DNA from: Lates calcarifer
Lineage: Eukaryota; Chordata; Actinopteri; Centropomidae
Reading direction: 5' to 3'
DNA: 64,000 bases
Assembly (NCBI RefSeq): GCF_001640805.2
Contig: NC_066836.1
Coordinates: 445,568-509,567 of the forward strand
Both the position numbers and the translations under genes were made by a program. A model generated the notes under the pieces. That model saw only the letters and a list, made by a program, of their open reading frames with translations. It was not told the DNA's origin and ran no database searches. Shown here piece by piece: positions 1 to 10,287 of the stretch. Numbering within the stretch: the first letter of the stretch is position 1; every line of letters starts with the position of its first letter.

Positions 1-37
<37 letters not shown>

Positions 38-50
38 TGTGTCTGTGTCT
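1..50. repeat. (GT)n microsatellite at adhfe1 splice acceptor
   Basis: About 18 GT units, then GTCTGTGTCTGT, run directly into the acceptor CAG at 52-54. Confidence 0.95.
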
Positions 51-54
51 GCAG

Positions 55-773
55 CCTCATGGTCTCTCTGTCGTCCTCACGTCTCCGGCCGTCTTCAACT
101 TCACCGCCCCAATGTGTCCAGAGCGTCACCTGGACGCTGCAGAGATCCTCGGTACCTGTTCACCTGTTCACACCTTCACCTGTTCACACCTTCACCTGTT
201 CACTCCTTCACCTGTTTACCTGTTCACACAGTGTCTTACAACATAACAAACCAGATCAAAGTTTATTAACCTGCAGGTAACCATAGCAACGGGACCAGAC
301 TAGTCCATGTAGAGACAGTGTTGCATTCAGGTGCAGTAACAGACTGTATGATGCGTTCAGGTGCAGATATCCGGCAGGTGAAGCGGGCGGATGCCGGTGC
401 AGTTCTGGCCGATACTCTGCGTCAGTTCCTGTTTGAGCTGCAGGTGGAGGACGGACTCAGAGCTGTGGGATACAACGACGACGACATCCCAGCTCTGGTC
501 AAAGGAACCATCCCCCAGGTCTGAACCCCCCCACATTAATAACACCTTCACCTCATTCATGTGGACATTAAGGCTTAGTTCAGGGTTAGTATAGTGTTAG
601 TTAAATGTTAGTTATGTGTTAGTTGAGTGTTAGTATAGTGTTAGTTAAGGGTTAGTAAAGTGTTATAAAATTAAATGTTGCTGTTCCAGGAGCGGGTGAC
701 GAAGCTCTCTCCCAGAGAACACACTGAGGAGGATCTGACTGAACTGTTCGCTGCCTCCATGAAACTCTACTGA
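55..773 (+). CDS. adhfe1: Hydroxyacid-oxoacid transhydrogenase, mitochondrial, C-terminal exons (partial at left edge)
   Basis: Three coding exons read in phase: 55-151, 361-518 and 690-773 (TGA 771-773), giving the last 112 residues. The translation includes [31 protein letters not shown] and [17 protein letters not shown] and ends in ASMKLY, which matches my memory of the ADHFE1 C-terminus almost block for block. The family is an iron-dependent group III alcohol dehydrogenase of mitochondria that couples oxidation of 4-hydroxybutyrate to reduction of 2-oxoglutarate. The window shows only part of the helical C-terminal domain; the nucleotide-binding part lies off the left edge. Splice sites are AG/GT and phases agree (1, 0). 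The first exon follows a long TG tract that takes the place of a normal polypyrimidine tract. The next gene, vxn, is on the same strand. Confidence 0.93.
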
Positions 774-950
774 AGAGTCTTTCTATCCCTGTGAGGACTA
801 AACTCCCTGAACACTCAGAGTCAAACTGATTCCAGGTCTGTTCTGTGTCAAGCTGCAGTTCCTCTAACAGCCACTAGATGCAGCTGTTTCTCTACCTGTT
901 CAGACGTCAGCTGCTTCTGAATGAACACCTGAATTTTACACATGATTTGA

Positions 951-956
951 AATAAA
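951..956 (+). terminator. adhfe1 polyadenylation signal
   Basis: AATAAA lies about 180 bases after the adhfe1 stop codon in AT-rich sequence; the right distance for a short 3' UTR. Confidence 0.7.
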
Positions 957-1329
957 ACAGATAAAAATCTGTTAGTGCTGCTCCTTATTGATCCAGGACC
1001 TGATCACATTCAGACTCTGTGAAACGGTTTAAAATGGCCGACATCATCAAACAGCATCTGGACCCATTTAGACTGAAGAACTGTTTAATAGATTTTTAAA
1101 ACTTACTCTGCAGTTTAAGGTAAAAACTTTAAATTTGACTGAAAACTTTCAGAATCATTTATAATTATTTTAATGGAATATCTCCACAGAAATGAATTAA
1201 ATTCTAATGTTAAAGAGTTTTAAACTAAAAATAAACTTCTGCCTTCACACAAATATTCAACGTCACAGAAACTTTAAAGACTCAAGTTACAGACTGGATT
1301 TATACTGAGTGTGTGTGTTACAGTGTGTG

Positions 1330-1360
<31 letters not shown>

Positions 1361-2357
1361 TACAGTGTTTCTGAGAACAGCCTCTCTCTCTCTCTCTGTG
1401 GTTTAATTCAGTTGAATCTGATCCAGGACCAGTTGTTATATAAACCTGATCTGACTCTGTTTAACTGGATTAACTCAGGAACAGAAACGAGCTGAATACA
1501 GAGTGACCCTGAACGCACCGCAGAGCTCACCTGTTCACCTGTTCCACACACGACTCGTCAAGAAGTTCAAACCACAACCAGCACAAATAACAACAAGGTT
1601 GTTATTGATGGTTTCACTCTTTATTTCTCAGTGATTAAACAAATATTTAAGGAGCTCGACCTGGATTCTTCATAACAACCGCTGACTTTACAGTTCAACC
1701 ACAGGTAGAAGTTTAAAATCTGGTTCATTACAACAAATGAAACAAATTAAGCAGCTGATCTGAGAGTAATTGATTACAGAGTAACTGATCAGTGATTAAC
1801 TTTGTCGTCTTAAAGGTTCAGTCTGTGAGTTTGAACCTGGTTTCAGCTGCAGGTGACAGGTGTCAGAGTAAGAGCTTAGAGAAACTGAGCACTGGACTCT
1901 GCAGTGAGACGCTAGCTGTTAGCATGCTAACTTTACCAGAGGAAAAGAAGAGATAGAAACGTCTCTCTCCTCTGGACTCTGGCTGTTGGTGAGTGAGTGA
2001 AGTTTGATGCTGAACTCAACAGCTGCTGATGCTAATGCTAACGTTAGCTATGTAGCGACAGCAGGAACTTACATCCAGCTCCTCTACATGTGAGGATCTG
2101 ACGTCAGAGACTTCCTGTGATGATGAAATGAAGATGATGATGTCAGTGAACCGGCGGCCATGTTGACGAGCTGCAGGAGTTTGACTCAGGTACAGGTGAC
2201 AGTCTGGACCAGGTCCTCGTCAGTGATTAGACCAAACCTGTTGGAGCCTGGTCCCTGGATGAGTCAGGAGTCAGCTGATGTCCTGAGTGTGTGTGTTTCA
2301 GAGGATTACACTCTGCAGGTATTTAGGCTCAGAGTGTGTGTGTGTGTTGAGAGCAGA
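957..2357. other. adhfe1-vxn spacer
   Basis: I see no convincing coding exon here. It holds a (GT)n tract at 1308-1362 and short repeats of the type 'gctaacgttagc' (around 1914-1930 and 2028-2048). The 5' UTR and promoter of the vexin-like gene should lie in the right half, but I cannot place a start site. Confidence 0.6.
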
Positions 2358-4257
2358 ATGCAGCAGCAGCAGATCTACACACACTCTGATGAACAGATTG
2401 AGATTTATACCACAGTTTTCTCCCCACAGGGTGAGTCCACACACACACACACACACACACACTCTTCTTCTTCTGTTTAAATCAGGGCTCATTCGACTGA
2501 GGATCAGAGATGAAGGGACGACGTCTTTCTTATCTGGAAACAATTGTGATGTTTTTTCCTTTGTTTGAGTCAATCAGTAATAATCAATGGATCAGTGAAT
2601 TGACCGTGTTGTTGTGTGTGTGTGTCAGTCTGCAGGAGGACGAGGACGAGACGCGTGGAGGCAGAGAAGGTAAAGTCAGACACCTGTTCAACAGAAACTG
2701 ATCTGAGAACAGATTTAAACTCTGATTCATGTTCAGGATCTGAAACAGCTGCTGATCAGTGATCAATAATTTACTGCTACCCCACCCCCTACCCCCCGTC
2801 ACCCCGCTCCTGTAGACCTGCTCCCTGACAGCTGACATCCTGTTTCCTGTTGGGGGGGTGTGGGGGCGGGGGGCAATCAGAGCTGATCAACACTATAACA
2901 TCATGACAACATCAAACAGCTGTTCAGGTCAGAGGTCACCTGAGTGTCCCCACAGAGACAGAGCTGTGTGTGTGTGTGTGTGTGTGTATCAGTGTTACAT
3001 CACTGTGACCTTTGACCTCTGAGTATTTACAGCCTGTTCAGCAGCAGCTATTTAAATCAGATTAACACACACACACACATACACACAGCTCTAATGAACC
3101 AATCAGCAGCAGCCTCCAGGTCAGATGAGGAAACAGCTTCAGAATAAGTGATACACGTAAGGCTTTATTTAAGGGATTATTTTAAGGAGTTTTAAATTAA
3201 AATCAGCCTCAGTATTTCTGTCAGTTTAAGGGATTTCAAAAACCCTTAACATCTTCCAGTCAGCTGGTGGATCTGCTGTTTTCAGCTGGAGCAGGTTAAG
3301 TGAAGAGTTAAGGTCTTTTTAAATGTAAATGAATAATGAGGGGTTTGAGTTTTTCAAAATAAAAGACGTTCAGAATGACCTCATCCTGCAGGGGGCGGGG
3401 TTATGAGCAGTTCTGGACTGTGATTAGCAGGTTGTGGTGGCGGTGATCCAGCACCGGTCCTGCTGGTCAAAGGAGCTGGACCTGGACCGGGGAGACCTGA
3501 TCCAGGTTCTGTTTAAGGAGGACGAGTCCTGGTGGTTTGGACGGCTGCCGAACGGAGAGGAAGGTTATTTCCCTGCGGCCTGTGTGGAGCCGCTGCAGGT
3601 AACAGGACTCACCTGGTCTGCTGCATTCACCACTCAGACCAGACTCAGTTTTCAGGTCTGGACTGGTCCAGGGTCAGGACTCAGTCGGTCCTGGCAGCTG
3701 ATTGGCTGACGGCCTGTAGTAATGTAATGTTCCTGTGTGTTGCAGGGCGGAGACTCAGCCAGAGCCACGCCCACTCTGCTCAGGAGGGGGTCGGTGCCAG
3801 TGGTGGTGACGCCCACAGGCGCCCCCTGTGGCTGCACCAGGTAACTACAGCAACACCTGACCACCACCTGACCATCACCCGCCCTTTATTAACACAAACT
3901 TTATTTAAATGTCATGTGGAGACAAAGAGTTTGTGTTATTGTGTTTTAGCTGAGTTTCCTGTTGGTGGAGTAAAGACGGTTTAAATAGTTTCTCTGTGGT
4001 TGAAGTGGTTTCGTTGTTTTCTGTGCAGCGGTCACTCGACTCTGAAGCTGCTCAGGAAGAACAGCATCCGCCGCCCGCTGGGACTCGATGGGTCTTCGGT
4101 GGTGGTGGGGGTGTCGGGTGGGTCAGCGGCTCCTCCTCACGGCTCCCCCAGCCTCCTCCACCGAGTCCTGGCTAAGTCCAGGAGGAAGAGCTGCCCCCAC
4201 CTCCCCCACCCTCCTCTGGACGCCGGCTCCGTCAACACCGCCTTCCAGCCGGACTAG
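2358..4257 (+). CDS. vxn: Vexin-like protein with an internal SH3 domain
   Basis: Five exons join in phase: 2358-2430, 2629-2669, 3431-3598, 3746-3840 and 4029-4257, giving 201 residues (human vexin is 207). The N-terminus IYTHSDEQIEIYTTVFSP resembles the vexin N-terminus as I remember it (IYSCSDENIEVFTTVIP), and the end NTAFQPD resembles NSAFEAD. The locus also sits between adhfe1 and mybl1, as vexin does in mammals. Vexin is a small vertebrate protein linked to neural differentiation. Exon 3 alone encodes an SH3 domain (about residues 39-94: AVIQHRSCW, ELDLDRGDLIQVL, DESWWFGRLPNGEEGYFPA), including the WW pair and the GYFP motif. I do not recall an SH3 domain in mammalian vexin. The tail is Ser-, Pro- and basic-rich (KLLRKNSIRRP, KSRRKS). 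A vexin paralogue is the main alternative. Confidence 0.68.
2437..2461. repeat. (CA)n microsatellite
   Basis: Simple CA repeat in the first intron of the vexin-like gene, six bases after the donor site. Confidence 0.9.
2670..3430. other. vxn intron 2
   Basis: Intron between exons 2 and 3. It contains a C-rich and then G-rich stretch (2778-2872), a (GT)n tract near 2966-2987 and a short (CA)n near 3065-3078. No extra exon is apparent. Confidence 0.7.
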
Positions 4258-5467
4258 ACTGAAGCAGCTGACCTGAGACCAGATTCTGATCCACCTGTTT
4301 CTGATCCTGAACCCAGTTATCAGAGTCAGGTCTCTGTCACTGCTCAGTCTCTGATGCTGTGTCCAGGTGCAGTCTCAGGTAGAGGTCTTCATGGGTCCTA
4401 AAGTCTGAACCCCAACAGATCTGGAAATGTAGCACCCAGAACCGAACCAGACCAGTCCCTTACTTGAACTGGACCTGAATCCGGCACAGAGACACAGACC
4501 TGATCAGCAGCTGTTCACAGGTTAACAAACGCCATGTCTTTACCTCTGACCTCTGACCCTGAGTGCAATAACACATGTTGACAGACCAGGTCCCAGGTCA
4601 GGTCTCAGGTCCTCAGGTCTGGGTGAACTAGTCTGAGGCTTCTGCTGAGCTCAGGTCCGAGTTAACCAGGTGAGATCTGAGCAGAATCTCAGTCCTTGGT
4701 TTCTGAGACAGAGTCCTGCTCAGGTCACCCAGGTCATCTCTGAGGTCATCTCCAAGTCCGAGTGTAGTCCTGAGAGTCTCGGTCTCTGATGAGTCAGTTC
4801 AGTCCAGTTTCTGATGTGAAAGAAAAACCTTCCGAGAACAGCTGCAGGACCAGAGTCTGAATCTGTGTCAGGTTCAGGGTTTAGATCAGGTGTGAACCTG
4901 ACCTCTGACCTTTACACCTGTAGAATAATGAATCCAAACAGACACAGAGTCTCTGACGTTTATTACACATCACACCTGAGAACAGACAAATCAAATGTTC
5001 TCCTCAGATCTCTGAGATAAAGTGCTACAGTCAGTTTTCTATGCAGAGAAATAAAAGAATAAAAACGTGCGACTGTGTTTTATTCCAAACATTCAGTAGA
5101 TTCTAATCTCTGAGATTATCTGATCTAAAGGATCCAAAGTGCAGATGGAAGTTTAAATATAAAGTGTCTCTGTGTCAAAAACAAAAGGAGTTTAGAGTTT
5201 AAAGAGAAAATTCAGCAACAAGAGTTAAAATCTAAAAATATCGAGTGAATCTTCAGTGAAGTTCTAAAAGATTTTCCTGTTTTTAAAATGGTTTGAATAA
5301 AAATCTGATGAAGTCAGATCATTAAAAAGTGTTTGTGTTAACTGCCAAAGAAATCAATAAAACACCAGCTGAGACAGACTGATGAGACGCTGCAGAGAAC
5401 TCCTCACTCATGATTCTACCTCAGAGTCCAGGTCCAGACCCGGGTCAATCAGAGACCACTGTGACCA
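4258..5467. other. Convergent 3' UTR region of vxn and mybl1
   Basis: No coding sequence recognised. On the + strand AATAAA occurs at 5050-5055 and again just after it, a possible end for vxn. On the - strand AATAAA (read as tttatt at 4959-4964) would end mybl1 about 500 bases after its stop. The two transcripts may therefore overlap tail to tail by about 100 bases. Confidence 0.5.
4959..4964 (-). terminator. Candidate mybl1 polyadenylation signal
   Basis: AATAAA on the minus strand, about 500 bases beyond the mybl1 stop codon. Confidence 0.5.
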
Positions 5468-8400
5468 TCAGGGCTCCACGTAGAGTCGGGCCTGCTCGGT
5501 CAGACTCAGCTGATCGTCTGTTTTCCCAAACATCACCACCTGCAGCTCGCCGCTCAGCTGACAACACAGACACACACATCAACACAGGAGACACCTGGGT
5601 CCAGGTCTGACTGGACCCAGGAGACACCTGGGTCCAGTCAGACCAGAGGTAAAGACTGTGCTGGTCTTTACCTCGAAGGGGTTGAGTCTGTAGGCGGGAC
5701 ACTCAGGAGAGTGCAGGTAACCGAGGGGCTGCTGACACCACCACACCTCCACCTGTCCGTCCAGAGGGAAACAGCCAAACTCCTCACAGCCCGGGACCGA
5801 GCTGGACTCTCTGTGGACCTCTGAGGCCGAGCTGGACTCCTCCTGAACCTGCTGCTGGACTGAGCCAGACTCTGCCTGGACCTGCAGGATGGAGCTCAGC
5901 AGACTCTCCCCCTGGACCTGGAGGACAGACGTGGACAGGTCAGTTGAAGGTTTCTGTGGACCTGATGGGGGTCCTGTTAAAACCTGTTTGTGTGTCAGAC
6001 CTCGGAGCTGCTGCTGGACTGTTGACTGTCAGGATCCACGCTCCTGTCCTCCCACGTCACATTCATCATCCTGCTCGAACTCACCGAGACCTGGACCAGA
6101 CACACAGACTGAGACCTGGACCAGACACACAGACTGAGACCTGGACCAGACACACAGACTGAGACCTGGACCAAACACAGACACATGTACTGAGACCTGG
6201 ACCAGAGACACAGACTGAGACCTGGACCAAAGACACAGACTGAGACCTGGACCAGAGACAGACACACAGACTGAGACCTGGACCAGAGACATAGACCAGC
6301 TGATTCACCTTTAATCAGCTGATAATGAGTTGTTGTCTGGTCTCACCTGGTCCTGACAGGTGTGGCTGGTCTTCAGTGGTGTTGGTGTTTGAGGAGCAGA
6401 CGTCCACAGAGCTCTGATCCTCTCTCTGATCTCTGTCGGGGTCCTGAACACAAGAGCTTCAGATCAGTTCAGGACTCAGTTCATCTGATTATTGATCCAG
6501 TTTTTCTGATTGATCTTTTGGTCTCGGACTTGACGTACTGGGTGTTGAAGGTGTAGGTGCAGTGCAGACAGGAGTCGTCCTGGGTGTTGGTGGAGTGTTT
6601 GAGGGAGCAGACCGGGGTGGAGGTGAGAGCCGGACCCTGCAGCTTCAGATCCTCGACACCACAGAGACTGAAGAGCTGAACACAGACGACAGAGAAACAT
6701 CAGATCCACGGTCTGGAGGTGATGGAGGAGTTGTGCAGGTGCAGGACCTGAGAGCAGCAGGACTTGGTCTTTACCTCAGAGGGAGAGAGGCTCAGAGCTC
6801 CAACCAGACTGGCTCTGCTGCAGGAAGAGGCTCCGTCCTCACTGTTGATCAGCTGCTCCTTCACACCTGCAACCTGCACACAATAGCACTGTTCACCTGC
6901 GTCACCTGTTCATCTGTGTCACCTGTTCGTATGACTCAGACTGAACTCTGTCCACACTAACTCATCACTGTTGCTATGGTTACACCACGTAGAAACTGTG
7001 ATCTCTGATAGAGGCTCTGTTCTTACGTAGCTGTGGCTCAGGTCGATGACCGAAGGGTCGACGTCCTCTCTGTACTGACAGGTGGGAAGTGATGATGTCA
7101 CTTCCTTTGGGCTGTGGCTCCAGGTGTCTGAGGTCTGATTCATTTGGAGAGAAAACTGGTTTCATAACTCACTCAGAAACACAAATAAAAGCCACTGGTG
7201 TGTGTGATGTGTTTTACCGCCTCCATCAGCTCCACAGGTGCTGTCAGCTCGCACATGCTCAGAGAGGAGTCGTAACCTGAGGAGGAGGCAGGGACGCAGG
7301 CGGGGCACAGGTAGCCGTGGCTACGATGGTGTCTGCGCGCGCTCTGTTCACTGGAGGTGCAGCTGGACTCGTCCTTCACAGTGGACAGACTGTGACCCTG
7401 CAAGAGGACACGCCGTCAGTACGACATACACTCTCAGTGTGGGTGGATGGTGGTGGGAGGGGTGGACGGGGACCTTGGTGGGAAGGTTGGCTGAGCTGGG
7501 GGGGGCGCAGGACCTGGATGCAGGTCTGGAGGAGGAGGAGGAGCTGGAGGAGTTGGAGGAGGAGTTGAAGGTGGAGGAGGTGATGGAGGAGTTGTGCAGG
7601 TGCAGGACCTGCAGGTATCCCTGCTTCTCCACCTTCCTCTTCAGGGTGGAGTTCCAGTGGTTTTTGATGGAGTTATCAGTCCTGAGGAGAAACACAGTGA
7701 CATCAGAGTCTCACCTGTCTGAACACCTGACGCCTCAGAGTCAGGCCACAACCTGCTCTGGACCCACAGAACCCACATCCAGACTGATCCCAGACCACTG
7801 AGCCTGACTGACTGCAGCACAGACTCTGACTCCAGACCAGACCCCTGCAGGCGGTCTACGCACCTGCTGACCCCTGCAGGTGGTCTACGTACCTGCCGGG
7901 CAGCAGCTTGGAGATGTTGGCCCAGCGGTTTCCCAGCAGCCTGTGGGCCTGACAGATGATGCGGTCCTCCTCCAGAGTCCAGCTGCTCTTTTTCACTGTC
8001 GGGTTCAGGTGGTTGTGCCAGCGCTCGCGGCACTGCTTCCCATTGCGACTGTGCAGGTGTTTGGCGATGAGCGACCAGTGCTTCACGCCGTACTTCTGGA
8101 CCAGCTCGATCACCTGCACAGGAAGTGACATCATGAAATATTATTACTATTTATAAAGGAGGTGGAGGAGGCGTAGTGCAAAAGCAGATCATTACACTGG
8201 AGTCCAGACTGTTTCCACTGCCTGGATCCTGGGTCTAAGCTCACCTGGAGGTCTCAGCTCACCTGGAGGTCTCAGCTCACCTGTGTTCATTAGGTGTGAA
8301 AGGTGACGTGGTATCAGGACTGTGTGAGTCTTTACCCTCTCATCCTCCTCCTGAGTCCAGGGACCTTTCACCAGCTCTGGATTCTTTATCTGCTGCCACC

Positions 8401-9105
8401 TCCGCTGACAGTCCACATCTGACCTTTGACCCTGACACAGAAACAGACGATGAGGACGACCTCTTCTCTACACCTCACCCCCTGACAGGTGGCGTTCATG
8501 TGACCTCAGATCAGACAGTAAATGGGAGCTTCCTCTCAGCCTGATGTCTGATCACAGGCTCTCAGCTGTGTCTCCTGATCCTGTGTCTGTTTCATGTCGT
8601 CAAGAGATGATCAGCTGTTTGTGTCTCACTACTCACTTTGAAATGAAGGGAAACTGAAGACCAGCTGTTTGATCCAAACTCCTTCACCAGTCTCTGCAGC
8701 CTCTCATCCTGAGGACCAAGATCATCAGCATCATCATCATCATTGTCTGCACCGACAACCAGCTGATTTCCAGTGAGGGTAAATGTCATAGTGATTCAGG
8801 ATGTTTGTTCAGTTCTGTCTTTTACTTTGAAGGAATTAGCTCTGGATGCTAACATGATGACCGTTACCTCGTCTTTTGTCCATCCAGGCTTCTGTAGACT
8901 CCCTCTGGAGAATCGTCCCTCCAGTCCTTTACGTCCCAGACAGGAGCGCCTCTTAGTGCTGAGACACAAAACAACACAGAGCTAAATGTAACTGAGATGA
9001 TCAAAAACAACTTTATTAACATGACGACACAGGAACAAGGCAGCTGTGTGACAGGTGTGTTGTGTACTTCAGCTCTCACCAGGACCTGCGGCTCCTGCTG
9101 CTCAT
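5468..9105 (-). CDS. mybl1: Myb-related protein A (A-Myb)
   Basis: DNA-binding transcription factor; A-Myb drives male meiotic genes in vertebrates. Fourteen coding exons, all in phase, 521 residues: 9080-9105, 8868-8958, 8637-8708, 8336-8431, 7893-8113, 7609-7681, 7218-7397, 7027-7074, 6775-6873, 6539-6675, 6347-6443, 6001-6090, 5672-5917, 5468-5557. Three Myb repeats are clear: R1 about 35-80 (GWTKDEDERL), R2 about 84-133 ([25 protein letters not shown]), R3 about 136-185 ([22 protein letters not shown]), with the spaced tryptophans. The regulatory tail keeps PQTPTPLK and the C-terminal [19 protein letters not shown] block. The protein is shorter than human A-Myb (about 750), mostly in the middle, so an exon may be missed. 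R1-R3 alone cannot separate MYB from MYBL1; neighbours adhfe1 and vxn favour MYBL1. Weakest exon: 6001-6090. Confidence 0.9.
6091..6290. repeat. 25-bp minisatellite in a mybl1 intron
   Basis: About eight imperfect copies of 'gagacctggaccagacacac...' with a 25-base unit, directly abutting the acceptor of the exon at 6001-6090. On the gene strand each unit includes TGGTCCAG/GTCTC, the same sequence as the acceptor. Confidence 0.9.
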
Positions 9106-9128
9106 CTCTGCTGCTCTGACACTCTAAC

Positions 9129-9917
9129 CTGCTGCAGGAAACACACTCAGGTTAATTAACATACCTCCAAACAGCTCCTTCATTAATATAACTTTATAAA
9201 GCTGCAATGATTGGTCGATAAGTCGATTATTTTTTATCTGTTTCCCTCAGATTTAACTCGTGACCCTCTGTAGGGGCCCTGACCTCAGGTTGAGAACCCC
9301 TGTTGTGAACCTCTATGACAGGATGTGAGTTAACAGACAGAGAAGAAGAAATACTCACAGGTTTTACTGCAGTAAAGTAGAAAAGCAACTTTGAAATACT
9401 TTGTGATGAGTTCAAATCCTGCATTCAAGCCTTTGAGTAAAAGTATGTTAGTATTATGAGTACTCAGAGTATAACAGTATTTACTGTACTGAAGAGGTAA
9501 GGACTGATCTGCCCTCTGATGAGTTCACTGACTCAGAACTCGGTAAAATAACTGTAGCTTCACAACGTTTCCGTCTGAAATCTGCTGCAGTAAAAGTAAA
9601 TCATTAAAAGTAGTTGAGTAAATGTACTCAGTTACTTTCCACGACTGCAGACTAACCTGGGAATCCATGTAACCATAATGACAGAGTGAACGACTAACGT
9701 GAACTAACGATAGAAACTGACCGTTAGTCTAACTGACGTTAGCACAGGCTAACCGTTAGCACTGGTCCATCACGGACCGTTAAAGCGGTTTAAAGTGAGA
9801 CAAACACGGATCAAATCGGGACTTTATTCCGGTAAACAGCTGTAGTCTCTGTCCCGGTGATGTACCGGCGGTGTGTGCGGCCTGTTGTCCGTTAAACGCC
9901 GGGTTTCGGTGAAACTT
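9129..9917. other. mybl1 first intron
   Basis: No coding exon seen. It contains a short 'gctgcaatgattggtcgataagtcgatt' type repeat fragment at about 9201-9230, a family also seen at 30.3 kb, 39.9 kb and 41.6 kb. Confidence 0.6.
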
Positions 9918-9919
9918 AC

Positions 9920-10035
9920 CGGCGGCGGTTGGAGGAGGAGGAGAGGCTGCACGAGACGGTTCAGTTTACAGCGGACACAGAGTCTCCTCTGATTGGACAG
10001 GTCCCCGGTGACATCACCACCCTGACGTCATGTAT
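9920..10035 (-). promoter_or_regulatory. mybl1 promoter and noncoding first exon
   Basis: On the minus strand a good donor (GTAAGT, exon end at 9920) closes a GC-rich leader starting near 9980. Upstream lie a CCAAT box (ATTGG on + at 9992-9996) and a full palindromic cAMP response element TGACGTCA at 10023-10030. A second leader piece joins the ATG exon (ATG 9103-9105). Promoter function is inferred from motifs only. Confidence 0.6.
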
Positions 10036-10204
10036 TAAATGTTTACTGTGGTGTTTGTGAATCAGATAACAACTTTATTGCTGTTCTTTTATTAACAAGT
10101 TTAACCTGTTTTCATTCAGAGTGAACGACAGCTGCTGTTCCCGTCATACTCTCATACTGACACTGTGACGTCGAGCTCTGTATTTAACGAAAAAACCCAC
10201 TGAC

Positions 10205-10287
10205 TCGGCGAGGGAACAGGAAGTGCTAACATGCTAACATGCTAACTTACTTCCTGGTTTCAGGACCAGTCCTGCAGCTCCCTGTAG
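10205..10287 (-). repeat. Fragment of the ~550-bp interspersed repeat (copy E)
   Basis: Read on the minus strand it contains the same left end as the copies at 11.9 and 31.9 kb: CTGCAGGACTGGTCCTG, ACCAGGAAGT and TTAGCATGTTAGC. Confidence 0.6.

Noticed and set aside
2298..2573. 91-codon minus-strand frame over vxn exon 1
   Set aside because: Contains a translated CA repeat and is antisense to the first vxn exon; no family match.
6081..6308. Minus-strand frames with [16 protein letters not shown] repeats
   Set aside because: Translation of the 25-base minisatellite in the mybl1 intron.
7348..7608. Extension of the Myb R3 exon through a Ser-rich stretch ([17 protein letters not shown])
   Set aside because: The CAG/GTCCTG donor after GYLQ matches the known Myb exon boundary, and the next exon joins in phase; the Ser-rich part is best read as intron, though retention is possible.
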